Origin: a bacterium
GTDB taxonomy: Bacteria > Bacteroidota > Ignavibacteria > Ignavibacteriales > Ignavibacteriaceae
Length of the DNA: 64,000 nt
Direction of reading: 5' to 3'
Assembly: GCA_016716565.1 (NCBI GenBank)
Contig: JADJWC010000001.1
Span: 868,001-932,000 of the forward strand
Shown here: positions 37,471 through 47,032 of the stretch, in pieces
How the letters are laid out: every line of letters starts with the position of its first letter
Numbering within the stretch: the first letter of the stretch is position 1
Program-made: the position numbers and the translations under genes
Notes under the pieces: generated by a model
What the model was told of the DNA's origin: nothing
What the model saw: the letters and a program-made list of their open reading frames with translations, nothing else
Databases searched by the model: none

Positions 37471-38430
37471 TCAAAATTCAAACTTATAAGTTGCTCTGGT
37501 TTTAGTGTGCAATCCTTTTAAACCCTGCAATCCACCTGTATGTATTGCAATAATCCTTGTCCCTCGCTTAAAAAATCCATTTGAAATCAGGTCATAGATT
37601 CCGTATAACATTTTACCTGTATAGATGGGCTCGATTGGAATTTTTGTGATTGTATAAAAGTTATTTATGAAATTGATTAAAGTGCTGTCAAATTTAGCAT
37701 ATCCGCCGAAGTGATAATCCAGATTTATTTCCCAATTATTATATATAGCAGTATCGGAATTTTTCAAAAGACATTCAACATTTTTCCTCAGAAAAGAAGC
37801 TCCTTTCAGTACAGCAAAACCGAGAGCATTATTATTTCCACCTAATCCTTTAATGAGACCGGCTAATGTTCCCCCCGTTCCGCAAGCGCAGCAAACGTAA
37901 TCAAAATCCACACTGATTTTGTTTATTATCTCACTACATCCTATAACTGCTAATTCATTAGTGCCGCCTTCAGGAATTAGATAAAAATCTCCAAATCTAC
38001 TTTTCAAACTTTCAATAATTTCGACTGAATCTTTTCTTCGATAGGAAGTTCTATCCAAATAATGAAGTTCCATCCCGTTTTCTTTTGCAAAAGATAAAGT
38101 GGGATTTAATGGTAAATGTTCTTCACCACGAATTACGCCAATAGTTTTAAAGTTAAAAATCTTTCCGGCTGCAGCTGTTGCGTAAATGTGATTTGAAAAG
38201 GCTCCGCCAAAAGTCAACAAAGTATTTTTTTTAAGTTTCTTTGCTTCCTGGATATTGTATTTAAGCTTATGCCATTTATTGCCTGACAAAGCAGGATGAT
38301 TCAGATCTTCTCTCTTCAAATAAAGAGATATTTTTCTTTCTTTAAGAAACGGATCGTTAATCTCTTCAATCGGAGTGTTTTCATTTATACCAGCGGTTTC
38401 AGCAAAAGATATTTGTTCTTTATTCATCAT
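37471..38430 (-). CDS. 1-Aminocyclopropane-1-carboxylate deaminase / D-cysteine desulfhydrase family PLP enzyme
   Basis: A 319-residue PLP enzyme (fold type II). The PLP lysine is K52 in LSGNKWHKLKYN, and FGGAFSNHIYATAA and PEGGTNE with a CGTGGT phosphate-binding loop follow. ACC deaminase and D-cysteine desulfhydrase share this layout; bacterial members outside the rhizosphere are more often D-cysteine desulfhydrases (releasing H2S, pyruvate and ammonia), but the residues that decide cannot be judged here. The start reads MMNKEQ with two possible ATG codons. The gene has no obvious operon partner. Confidence 0.87.
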   Translation of the reverse strand: MMNKEQISFAETAGINENTPIEEINDPFLKERKISLYLKREDLNHPALSGNKWHKLKYNIQEAKKLKKNTLLTFGGAFSNHIYATAAAGKIFNFKTIGVIRGEEHLPLNPTLSFAKENGMELHYLDRTSYRRKDSVEIIESLKSRFGDFYLIPEGGTNELAVIGCSEIINKISVDFDYVCCACGTGGTLAGLIKGLGGNNNALGFAVLKGASFLRKNVECLLKNSDTAIYNNWEINLDYHFGGYAKFDSTLINFINNFYTITKIPIEPIYTGKMLYGIYDLISNGFFKRGTRIIAIHTGGLQGLKGLHTKTRATYKFEF

Positions 38431-38548
38431 TCTAAATTAGTCACGAGGTGAGATATAAAAAATAAAATGAAACTTATGCTTAAATTATTATATAATTTCC
38501 TGAATTATTTTGTTAATAAGAATAAATATTCATCAACTACAATGCGAA

Positions 38549-40129
38549 ATGCAGCTTAAAGAGATACAAGAAATACAAAATGAACTCAGTCTGGAAAAGA
38601 ATCTTGACATTCCAATAAGTTCAATTATCGAACAGATCAAAATATTTAGAAAGGGAATTCCAAGTTTAAAATTATTCAAACCATGTGTCATCGGTGATGG
38701 CGTAAAGCTATTCAATGATTTGGAAAAAGAGGATTATATAAGAAGGTTTCAATCTGCTTTGGATGAAGGACGCGTGATGAAATTTGTCCCTGCATCTGGT
38801 GCGGCGTCCAGAATGTTTCAAAAACAATTAGCCGCTGTGGTTAAATCAGAGAATTCCAGTTATAAAAAATTATCTGAAAAAGCTGCTGCGGGGGACGAAG
38901 ATTGTAGAGCCGCACTAGAATTTTTCGATAATATTAAAAGCTTTGCGTTTTATGAGGAACTAAGGAAGACTATAATTGATAATGGCAGAAATCCTGATGA
39001 ATTAATTGAGAAGAAAAATTATATCGATCTCATGAAGTTCACTGCTGAAAAAGAAGGTCTGAATTATGCAAATCTCCCGAAAGGTTCAATTTTGTTTCAT
39101 GCTTATGCGGATGGGGCAAGAACAGCCTTCGAGGAGCATCTTGTTGAAGCTATGAACTACTCAGCAGGGAAGAACAAGACGGTAAAAGTTCATTTTACCA
39201 TTTCACCCGAATACGAAGACGAAGTGAAGAAATTATTCTCTGAATTAATTTCAAAATATGAAAAGCAAGGCTGGAAATTCGATGTAAGTTTTTCATTTCA
39301 AAGTTCTGAAACAAACACAGTATCGGTTACGATGGATAATAAAATTTTCAGAGATGTTGATGGAAAAATTCTTTTCAGACCCGGAGGACATGGTGCATTG
39401 CTCATGAATCTAAATCGTTTGGAATCCGACATAATCTTAATTAAGAATATTGATAACATTGCTCCAGATCATCTCAAAGAAGAAACTTATAGATACAAAA
39501 AAAATCTCGGCGGGTATCTTGTTTACCTTCGACACAAAATTTTCGAACTGTTATTAAAATTAGATAAAGATCATATTCCTGAATCAGTAATCGATGAAGC
39601 GGTTGATTTAATAAAAACCGAATTTGGACTTGATTTATCAACAAAACTTAAAACAAAATCCTTAGATGAAAAGAAAACCTATCTGTTTGATTTTTTGAAT
39701 AGACCAATACGGGTATGCGGAATGGTAAAAAGGGAAGGACATCCCGGCGGAAGTCCTTTCTGGGTTGAAGATGAAAGCGGTGAAATTTCCAAGCAAATTG
39801 TAGAAACTGCACAGGTGAATTTGCAAGATAAGAAACAGGCTGAAATTTTTGATCAGGCAACTCACTTCAATCCTGTTGATATTGCCTGCAGTATAAAAGA
39901 TTATAAAGGAAATATTTTCGATTTAAAAAAATTTGTAAATCCGAACACCGGATTAATAGCAATAAAATCTAAAAATGGCAGGGAACTGAAAGCTCTCGAG
40001 CTTCCCGGACTTTGGAATGGAGGAATGTATCACTGGTTGACCGTCTTTGTCGAAGTACCCAAGAGTACATTTAATCCTGTGAAGGAAATAAACGATCTGC
40101 TCAAGCCTGAGCATCAACCCAAAAGATAA
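38549..40129 (+). CDS. DUF4301-family protein
   Basis: A 526-residue protein matching DUF4301, a family of unknown function common in Bacteroidota. KFVPASGAASRMFQKQL (near residue 86) resembles the glycine-rich GxGTR(M/L) nucleotide-binding loop of sugar-nucleotidyltransferases, and RPGGHGALL (near 285) is a second conserved loop. A nucleotidyltransferase-like activity is thus possible but is inference. ATG 38549 is preferred to TTG 38510 because the latter would add a non-conserved leader; no clear Shine-Dalgarno supports either. Confidence 0.82.
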   Translation: MQLKEIQEIQNELSLEKNLDIPISSIIEQIKIFRKGIPSLKLFKPCVIGDGVKLFNDLEKEDYIRRFQSALDEGRVMKFVPASGAASRMFQKQLAAVVKSENSSYKKLSEKAAAGDEDCRAALEFFDNIKSFAFYEELRKTIIDNGRNPDELIEKKNYIDLMKFTAEKEGLNYANLPKGSILFHAYADGARTAFEEHLVEAMNYSAGKNKTVKVHFTISPEYEDEVKKLFSELISKYEKQGWKFDVSFSFQSSETNTVSVTMDNKIFRDVDGKILFRPGGHGALLMNLNRLESDIILIKNIDNIAPDHLKEETYRYKKNLGGYLVYLRHKIFELLLKLDKDHIPESVIDEAVDLIKTEFGLDLSTKLKTKSLDEKKTYLFDFLNRPIRVCGMVKREGHPGGSPFWVEDESGEISKQIVETAQVNLQDKKQAEIFDQATHFNPVDIACSIKDYKGNIFDLKKFVNPNTGLIAIKSKNGRELKALELPGLWNGGMYHWLTVFVEVPKSTFNPVKEINDLLKPEHQPKR

Positions 40130-40146
40130 TTAAGAAAAATGAAGTG

Positions 40147-40175
40147 GATCACCCCACGTGGCAGATGAGGTGATC
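40147..40175. repeat. Inverted repeat after the DUF4301 gene
   Basis: GATCACC (40147-40153) and GGTGATC (40169-40175) form a 7-bp stem with a 15-base loop between the convergent stops at 40129 and 40194. There is no T-run after it, so terminator function is uncertain. Confidence 0.4.
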
Positions 40176-40193
40176 GCACATGGAGGGCGTTAT

Positions 40194-40460
40194 CTAGTTA
40201 GCAAAACTTTTCGGCGGATTGTGAACTATTTTTCTTATAGTATCAAATTGCAGATATGGATATTCTTCCCGAAGTGAATCAATTGCATCGCCGGTTCTTA
40301 GCTTCTGAGCACGAAGCTGTTTAAATTTTTTCCTGATGATATAATCACGGACAGCCCGTTCGTTTATTAAACCTCTCGACACAAGCAGATCGTATATTTC
40401 ATCGCTGATTAAATCTGCAATGGGATTGGTCAGCTCTTTTTTTGTGTTTAATGCTTCCAT
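40194..40460 (-). CDS. Small protein of unknown function, possible helix-turn-helix
   Basis: An 88-residue, mostly helical, charged protein. The stretch DEIYDLLVSRGLINERAVRD followed by LREEYPYLQFDTIRKIVH has the look of a small DNA- or RNA-binding protein with a helix-turn-helix-like end, but no family was recognised. ATG 40460 is chosen over GTG 40469 because GAAAGGG sits 9 bases before it. The upstream 194-base region carries three perfect inverted repeats (listed separately). It lies downstream of the NarL-type regulator on the same strand, but the gap suggests a separate unit. Confidence 0.65.
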   Translation of the reverse strand: MEALNTKKELTNPIADLISDEIYDLLVSRGLINERAVRDYIIRKKFKQLRAQKLRTGDAIDSLREEYPYLQFDTIRKIVHNPPKSFAN

Positions 40461-40574
40461 TTTGCGCACCCTTTCTATTGAGTTATTCTTTAAGCCCTTT
40501 AAAGAATTTTATGGATACTATAAATGAGTATTCTTAATCTCTGGTTTAAAACTATCAGAAAAATGCAGCCAAAC

Positions 40575-40645
40575 AATTACACAATTATGTAATTATTTCA
40601 ATTGTTGAAATGTGGAAGAGAATTTACCTACATATCTATGTAGGT
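40575..40645. repeat. Cluster of three perfect inverted repeats
   Basis: In 71 bases: AATTACA/TGTAATT (40575-40581 and 40588-40594), then directly ATTTCAA/TTGAAAT (40595-40601 and 40605-40611), then ACCTACAT/ATGTAGGT (40626-40633 and 40638-40645, 4-base loop). They lie between the 3' end of the NarL-type regulator gene and the start of the 88-residue gene. The third could end the regulator transcript on the minus strand; the first two could be operator-like sites. Confidence 0.55.
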
Positions 40646-40654
40646 CAGGTTAAT

Positions 40655-41293
40655 TCAGATAATTTTCCTGCGGATAGCCTTTGCAACAGCTTCGGATTGA
40701 TTGTGGACGTGAAGTTTTTTGTAGATGTTTTTAATATGATGCCGGACAGTATCAACGCTTATAAACAATTGTTCAGCTATTTGCTGATAATTATTTCCTC
40801 CAGCCAGAAGATTTATTACTTCCTTTTCCCGCGCACTTAGTTCAAATTCCTGGTTTTCATCTTTTATATCTTTTGACTCCTTGAACGCCGTAATAACCTG
40901 CCGGGCAATCTGGCTACTCATTGGAGAACCACCTTCGTAAACTTCTTTTATTGCTTCAAGAAGCTTTATTGGTGGTGTTTTTTTTACTAAATAACCACAG
41001 GCTCCGGCACAAAGTGCATCAAAAACTTTTTCGCTGTCCTCATAAATTGTCAGCATAAGAATATCGATATCAGGTTTTATTTTTTTTGATTCTTTAATTC
41101 CTTCAATTCCACTAATACCCGGTAAAGCAATATCCATCAGAACAACATTAGCATCAAGCGTGTTGAGTTTAAGAAGAAAGCTTTCACAATCTCTGAAAGA
41201 GCCGACACACTTGTAACCGTTGGTGCCGTTAATTAGTACAGCTAATCCTTCTCTTATTGTATCATTATCTTCAACAATTGCTACGTTTATCAT
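40655..41293 (-). CDS. NarL/FixJ-type response regulator
   Basis: A 212-residue regulator: receiver domain (about 1-120) with the acidic pocket E8/D9, phosphoacceptor D54 in LMDIALPG and K104-K105 region (GYLVKKT), then a LuxR-type helix-turn-helix (about 147-205) with LSAREKEVINLLAGG and VDTVRHHIKNIYKKLHV. It probably receives phosphate from the propeller kinase encoded just upstream (16 bases), so the pair forms a two-component system. The target genes are unknown. Confidence 0.95.
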   Translation of the reverse strand: MINVAIVEDNDTIREGLAVLINGTNGYKCVGSFRDCESFLLKLNTLDANVVLMDIALPGISGIEGIKESKKIKPDIDILMLTIYEDSEKVFDALCAGACGYLVKKTPPIKLLEAIKEVYEGGSPMSSQIARQVITAFKESKDIKDENQEFELSAREKEVINLLAGGNNYQQIAEQLFISVDTVRHHIKNIYKKLHVHNQSEAVAKAIRRKII

Positions 41294-41309
41294 TCACAGC
41301 TTAATTTAT

Positions 41310-44300
41310 TCAGCCAAATATTGATTTAATACGATTTATTTTTCCGAGTTTTCCATTGAAGCTCACTAGTGTCCCGGAATTGTTGCTTGATTCCCAATTA
41401 AGAGTGCCATTTATTTTTTTTGCCCTTTCTTCCATATTTTTTATTCCATTACCAAAGTTAATATCATTTAAATCAAATCCCTGCCCATCATCTTTTAGAG
41501 TTATTTTAATTGTGTCATTTTCATAGAAAGCTTCCAAGGTAATTTTTTTGCAGCCGCTATGTTTTATAGCATTGTTTATTGCTTCTTTAAACAACAAAAG
41601 TAGATTTTGTTTGTATTCCATTGGCAGCTTTATATCATCGCTTTTCTCAACGTTATTAACATGAAATGAAATGCCAATGGAACTAAAGAATTCGTTATAT
41701 GAGTCCTTTAATTTAAGAATCAGATCGTAAAGTGAATCTCTCTGAGGATTCACTACCCAAACAATATCACTCATTGAATCAACTAGCTGACGTGCGGTGT
41801 TGCTGATTTTTTGTAAATCCTGTTTAACCAGGTTCCCAGAATTATTTTCGTTCCTTTCAGCAACTTCACTTAGTATTGAAATCTCCGTTAACCCGGCACC
41901 GATATTATCGTGAAGATCAGACGCAATTTTAAGTTTCAATCTTTCTATCTCCAGTTGGCTTTTAATTCGGATAGTCCCAAGGTAGTAAATCAAAAAAGCA
42001 ACAGCCATTATTATAAGAGTAACAAACCACCAGGTTTGATAAAATGGCGGGTTGATTATAATTTTTATTGAAGCTACATCTTCGTTCCATATACCATCTG
42101 CATTAGTTCCTTTAACCATAAAAGTAAATTCGCCGGCAGGAAGATTAGTGTATATAGCAGTTCTGTTTGAACCGTCAGTTGATATCCAGGACTTCTGAAA
42201 TCCTTCAAGAAAATAGCTGTATTTATTTCTCTTAGGAGAATAAAAATCGAGTGCAGAAAATTCTATGGAAATAAAATTCTGATCGTATGATAGTATCAAC
42301 TCCTCAGGTTCACCTTTAACTTCAACATCCATCACTTTAATTTTGGTGATAACGATTGATGGTTCGTAATTGCTGATTGTGATGCTGTCCGGATGAAAAT
42401 AATTAAATCCATTTATACCGCCGAAATACATAAATCCATCCGAATCCTTAAAGTAAGCACCTCCGCTGAATTCCAGGCTTTGGACACCATCTTCAATTTT
42501 GAACTGGGTAAACTTTTCAGAAGATGTGTTAAATAGAAAAATACCATCATCCGTACTGAGCCATAAATTCTGCTGATTATCCTCCAGTATTCCATAAATT
42601 ACTGTACTTGTTAATCCTTCTGTGGTTGAAAAAGTTTTAAAGGATTCTACGGTTGGGTCGTATTTGACTAACCCGCTGCCTGATGTTCCAATCCATATTA
42701 TGCCATTGGGAGACTCAAATATTGAAAGAATTTTTTCGTTGACTTTGAGTGTTTGATTATTCGGTTCACTTGTAAATAGTCTGAAGATTTCAGACGCATT
42801 ATCAAATTTGTTTAATCCTCCGCCATAAGTACCAATCCAGAAATTATTTTTGCTGTCCCGTAAAATTGTGTATACACGATTTTCTGAAATTGAATTTTTA
42901 TCATTGGGATCATAACTGTAAGCTTTAAAATCTGGTTTTCCGGAAGAATTATCTGAGAAAGTAAGTTTATTAAGTCCTCCACCAAATGTTGCAACCCAGA
43001 TTACTTTTTCTGATTCCACATAAATGTCCAGTACCTGGTTTGCTGAGAGGGAATTCTGATTTCCAGGTTCGTTTTTAAAAATATCGATTCGCTTGGTAGA
43101 ATGGTTAATTCTGTTTAGTCCTCCGCTGTAAGTCCCGATCCAGATATTTCCTGATTTATCTTCAGCAAATGATCTAATGTGATTATCACTGATTTTATGA
43201 ATTCCGTCTGCGTGTTTACTGTAAATAGTACTTTGCTGTTTTGAAAAGTTCAACAGATTTGCACCACCTCTGTATGTACCAATCCAAAGATTCTCACTAC
43301 TGTCCTTGAACAATGCCCAAACAACATCGTCATTTAATCGTAGGTTTCCGGGTGAGTTTCTATTTATCGTTTCAAACTTTACATCAAATTTTTGAATTTT
43401 AGTTACACCTTCACCTAAATGCGAACCTGCCCACAACACACCTGATCTATCAATAAATAATGATAAAATTTCTTCATCCATAAATGGATTCTGGCGGGTA
43501 GAGATTCTTTTAAAGTTTACAAATATGTTATTTTTTGTATCAAACCTGTTTATTCCTCCCCCGAAAGTTCCGATCCACAAATATCCATCTGAATCCTGCT
43601 GAATTGCCATTACAGTATTTGCCGAAATGCTGTATTGTGATGATCTACTCTTGGTGTACTGTAAAAATCTGGCTTTATCAGGCTCAGACATTTTATTAGC
43701 TGCATCGAGCTTGTTTAGCCCGCCATCAAAAGTGCCAATCCAAATATTTCCGGTTCTGCCCTCATGCAAGCAAGTAATTTTATTGTCACTTATAGAAGAA
43801 TTATTAATTGAACTAGTATTGTAATGAAGAAATTTATATGCTGCTTCTTTCCCTTCGCTATTGATCTTTGATGAACCAGTAAATAGCTTATTTAATCCAC
43901 CACCAAACGTTGCTACCCAGATCGAATTGTTTTTTTCAATCAGAATGTCAGTAATTCTGTTTGAACTAAGACTATAATCATTATTTACGTCATTAAAAAT
44001 GTGAACGGAATTACTATTTTTTCTATCGAAAATAATTAATCCATTTCCCCACGTTCCAATCCATAGATCACCATTGGAATCTTCAGCGATTGATGTAATC
44101 GAATTATTCTGGTTACGTGAAAATGCTAATGGATATTCATAATAGTCGTCTTTGTATTTTACATCAGATGAGAAGAAATCATTTATATAATATCTTTTGA
44201 ATTTTTCAGACTTCCTGTCAAAGCGGTTTAAATAACCATTTACCGTACCAACCCAAATGTATCCGTCGCTGTCTTCATAAAGGGATGAAATAAAATTATC

Positions 44301-44564
44301 AGAGATGGAATTTAGATCTGAAGGATCGTTTGAATAGACCTTGAACTCATATCCGTCATATCGATTTAAACCGTCGATTGTACCGAGCCACAAATATCCG
44401 TATCTATCCTGTATCATCGAAAAAATCGTACTTTGCGAAAGTCCCTCAGCATCAGTAAGCTGACTAAAAAAATATTCATACGTTTGGGAAAATGCAGAAA
44501 CGAAGAAAGAGATCGAGAGCAATATTACGTTAAGTAGCTTCATTGGAGAAAAAGGCATCGTCAT
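41310..44564 (-). CDS. Two-component propeller sensor histidine kinase
   Basis: A 1084-residue sensor. A signal peptide (ending near SAFSQ) is followed by about 14 Reg_prop propeller repeats (pattern G.(L/I)WIGT.GGGLN(K/R)(F/L)D), a Y_Y_Y module (about 700-790), one membrane helix (WWFVTLIIMAVAFLIYYLG), a HisKA_3 dimerisation domain with the phospho-His in ASDLHDNIGAGL, and a HATPase (NAIKHSG, DDGQGFDL). Unlike hybrid HTCS regulators of polysaccharide utilisation it has no receiver or AraC domain; instead a NarL-type regulator gene follows by 16 bases. The first ATG (44564) is kept, though 44543 also starts a signal peptide. Confidence 0.93.
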   Translation of the reverse strand: MTMPFSPMKLLNVILLSISFFVSAFSQTYEYFFSQLTDAEGLSQSTIFSMIQDRYGYLWLGTIDGLNRYDGYEFKVYSNDPSDLNSISDNFISSLYEDSDGYIWVGTVNGYLNRFDRKSEKFKRYYINDFFSSDVKYKDDYYEYPLAFSRNQNNSITSIAEDSNGDLWIGTWGNGLIIFDRKNSNSVHIFNDVNNDYSLSSNRITDILIEKNNSIWVATFGGGLNKLFTGSSKINSEGKEAAYKFLHYNTSSINNSSISDNKITCLHEGRTGNIWIGTFDGGLNKLDAANKMSEPDKARFLQYTKSRSSQYSISANTVMAIQQDSDGYLWIGTFGGGINRFDTKNNIFVNFKRISTRQNPFMDEEILSLFIDRSGVLWAGSHLGEGVTKIQKFDVKFETINRNSPGNLRLNDDVVWALFKDSSENLWIGTYRGGANLLNFSKQQSTIYSKHADGIHKISDNHIRSFAEDKSGNIWIGTYSGGLNRINHSTKRIDIFKNEPGNQNSLSANQVLDIYVESEKVIWVATFGGGLNKLTFSDNSSGKPDFKAYSYDPNDKNSISENRVYTILRDSKNNFWIGTYGGGLNKFDNASEIFRLFTSEPNNQTLKVNEKILSIFESPNGIIWIGTSGSGLVKYDPTVESFKTFSTTEGLTSTVIYGILEDNQQNLWLSTDDGIFLFNTSSEKFTQFKIEDGVQSLEFSGGAYFKDSDGFMYFGGINGFNYFHPDSITISNYEPSIVITKIKVMDVEVKGEPEELILSYDQNFISIEFSALDFYSPKRNKYSYFLEGFQKSWISTDGSNRTAIYTNLPAGEFTFMVKGTNADGIWNEDVASIKIIINPPFYQTWWFVTLIIMAVAFLIYYLGTIRIKSQLEIERLKLKIASDLHDNIGAGLTEISILSEVAERNENNSGNLVKQDLQKISNTARQLVDSMSDIVWVVNPQRDSLYDLILKLKDSYNEFFSSIGISFHVNNVEKSDDIKLPMEYKQNLLLLFKEAINNAIKHSGCKKITLEAFYENDTIKITLKDDGQGFDLNDINFGNGIKNMEERAKKINGTLNWESSNNSGTLVSFNGKLGKINRIKSIFG

Positions 44565-44708
44565 TAATTCACTCAGGCGAAATATAGTAAATTGAATTGT
44601 TATTTTATCTATGTTAAAAATTCCTCCAGTTAATGCTGTAGAAAAATGTTTTTATAAGTTAATCGTGACCATTAAATTGGTATTCAGAAGTCAAGCTTTT
44701 TATTGTTT

Positions 44709-45755
44709 ATGAAATTGAATCTATCACCGGACATATTCAGAAGATATCTAACTTTAAAATCGGACAGGATTTATTCATTGCCGATTTTAATACTGATGCC
44801 TCACAGCCGATGCAATTGCCGCTGTGTTATGTGTGATATTTGGAAGGGGAATAATAATGTAAAGCAATTGGAAGAATCTGATGTTCGAGGGATTATGGAT
44901 TCGATAAAGCAGTTCAACACAAAGGAAGTTGTGATGTCCGGAGGTGAAGCATTAATGCATCCAAATTTTTTCAGGCTTTGTGAAATAATAAAATCCGCGA
45001 AAGTTAAGATTGTGCTTTTATCAACTGGTCTGCTTTTGAAAAAATATGCAACTGAAATTATTTCAAATGTTGATGAAGTGATTGTTTCACTGGATGGCTC
45101 AAAGGAAGTTCACGATAAGATTAGAAACATCCCAAACGCATTTGATAAACTGAAAGAGGGTGTACAGGAACTTAAAAGACTGAAAAAAGATTTCAGAGTA
45201 ACAGGAAGAAGCGTAATCCAAAAATCAAACTATGAAGATTTCCCGAACATTATTGATGCTGCAAAAGAAATCGGATTGGATCAAATCAGCTTTTTAACTG
45301 CTGATGTAACTACAGATGCTTTCAACCGTGCAGACTTGTGGGGTGAAGAAAAGATAGGAGAAATAAAATTATCTAAAGACGATTTGAAAAAGTTTAATGA
45401 AATAATTGAATCTCTTATAAAAACTCATTCAAAAGATTTTGAAATCAAATTCATAGCTGAATCGCCAGATAAGATCAGAAGATTTTATCACTACTATGCT
45501 GCCTATCACAGCTTAAGTGATTTTCCTAAAATAAGCTGTAATGCGCCCTGGGTATCTGCGGTAATTGAAGCAGACGGAAGTGTACGGCCTTGTTTTTTTC
45601 ACAAGGTTGTTGGTGACATCAGAAAAAATTCATTAAAAGATATAATAAACTCGGAAGAGTCAATCTCATTCAGAAAAAATCTTGATATGGGTACAGACCC
45701 AATTTGCAGAAAGTGTGTTTGCTATTTGAATCTTTCACCACTCGCTAAGCTTTAA
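44709..45755 (+). CDS. Radical SAM protein with SPASM-like C-terminus
   Basis: A 348-residue radical SAM enzyme. The cluster motif is CNCRCVMC (CX3CX2C within it) near residues 35-42, followed by MSGGEALMHPN, the usual GGE motif. The C-terminal CNAPWVSAVIEADGSVRPCFF and CRKCVCYLN region carries extra cysteines as in SPASM/twitch proteins, which bind a second cluster. Family members modify peptides or sugars, or act in cofactor synthesis; the substrate is unknown. ATG 44709 is chosen over TTG 44703. The stop overlaps the start of the GT87 gene (TAATG), so both are co-translated. Confidence 0.87.
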   Translation: MKLNLSPDIFRRYLTLKSDRIYSLPILILMPHSRCNCRCVMCDIWKGNNNVKQLEESDVRGIMDSIKQFNTKEVVMSGGEALMHPNFFRLCEIIKSAKVKIVLLSTGLLLKKYATEIISNVDEVIVSLDGSKEVHDKIRNIPNAFDKLKEGVQELKRLKKDFRVTGRSVIQKSNYEDFPNIIDAAKEIGLDQISFLTADVTTDAFNRADLWGEEKIGEIKLSKDDLKKFNEIIESLIKTHSKDFEIKFIAESPDKIRRFYHYYAAYHSLSDFPKISCNAPWVSAVIEADGSVRPCFFHKVVGDIRKNSLKDIINSEESISFRKNLDMGTDPICRKCVCYLNLSPLAKL

Positions 45756-47003
45756 TGTCCTCTTTCAAAGATAGAATTGTGAAGAGTATATCCAAGTATG
45801 GAAATCATATTCTCTGGGTAATCACTTCGCTGCTTTTCTTTTTATTGATTTATCACATCTTGTCAAGCTCAACCAAATCGACGCACGGATTTGCTGCATA
45901 CTATACAGCTTCCAGACTATTTCTGGGCGGAGAGAACATCAGCAATTTTTATAATGATGACTGGTTCAGCTCAAAAGTTGCAGAATATGTTCCCGGAGTT
46001 TATGAGATTTATCTTGTGAACTTGCCCACAACAGTTTTTATCACATTACCGGTATCAATATTCGAATATAATATTGCGAGGAATTATCTGGATCACAATA
46101 AATTTTCTGCTGCTGATTTTTACTGTAGTATTAATAGTAAAGAAATTAAAACTTAATAATCACTGGCTTCCGCTTATTTTGATAATAATTCTGATTTTTC
46201 AACCGTTGTATGAAAATTTCTCATTTGCGCAGGTTTATATTTTAATTTTTTTTCTGATGGTATTCGTGTGGTTTGCTTACAAATCTGATAATCAGAAATG
46301 GCTTGGAATATTACTTGGTCTTCTTTTCATGCTTAAAACTGCCGGAGTGCTTCTCTGGGTACTGCTTGCAGTTCAAAAAAAATGGAAAAGTCTGATCTGG
46401 ATAATGCTCACAATCGTGGGTACATTTTTAATTACGATACCTTTTGTCGGAATAGAAAGCTGGTTGACTTATAGCGATCGAGTAATTGGTCATTCATCAA
46501 ATCCAACTTTGGCTGTCACCGCGTATCAGACAATTTACAGTTTCTTCCATCACCTGTTTATGTTTGATGAAAACTGGAATCTTTATCCTATCGCTGATAT
46601 ACCGGTTCTGGCTACTTTACTGACAATAATTTTCACTTTGATAATATTGATCATTGCTGGTTTTTTTGCCTTGAAATCAAATTTGCAAGATTTGACATTT
46701 GCTTCTTTTATTATAGCCGGGACAATATTAAATCCTGCCTCAATTGATTATCATTTCGTACTATTACTCATTCCGATTATTATTTCTATTGAATTGATTA
46801 GAAAGAAACCAACGGGATTTTTGTGGATTTTATTTTTTATTTCTTACACACTCATCGCTTTGAAACTGCCATATACTTCTTCAAAAATAACTCAAGGGAT
46901 TACAGCGATACTTGCTTATCCGAAATTGTATGGCGCAATCGGTTTGTTAATTCTTTGCTTATTGCTTTCCTACAGTTCAAAGAATAAAGTGAGTGGAACT
47001 TAA
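45755..47003 (+). pseudogene. GT87-type membrane glycosyltransferase, split by a +1 frameshift
   Basis: Two overlapping frames make one GT87 (DUF2029)-like polytopic glycosyltransferase, which uses polyprenyl-phosphate sugars. Frame 1 (45755-46156) has the first membrane helix, YYTASRLFLGG and NLPTTVFITLPVSIFEYNIAR. At about 46083 the hydrophobic reading moves to the other frame, which continues IIWITINFLLLIF through eight or so helices to 47003. Reading GCGAGGAATTATCTGG as GCGAGGATTATCTGG (one A fewer) restores one frame of about 415 codons. Without this, frame 1 stops at 46156 with a non-hydrophobic tail. It may be a real loss, or a sequencing error; no slippery motif was seen. It is coupled to the radical SAM gene. 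Confidence 0.78.
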
Positions 47004-47032
47004 AATCGCCGAACAATTAAAGAGAATTTCTG

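Noticed and set aside
40500..40560. Attempt to read the region before the 88-residue gene as an RNA gene
   Set aside because: Short inverted repeats are present but no conserved RNA fold could be assigned.
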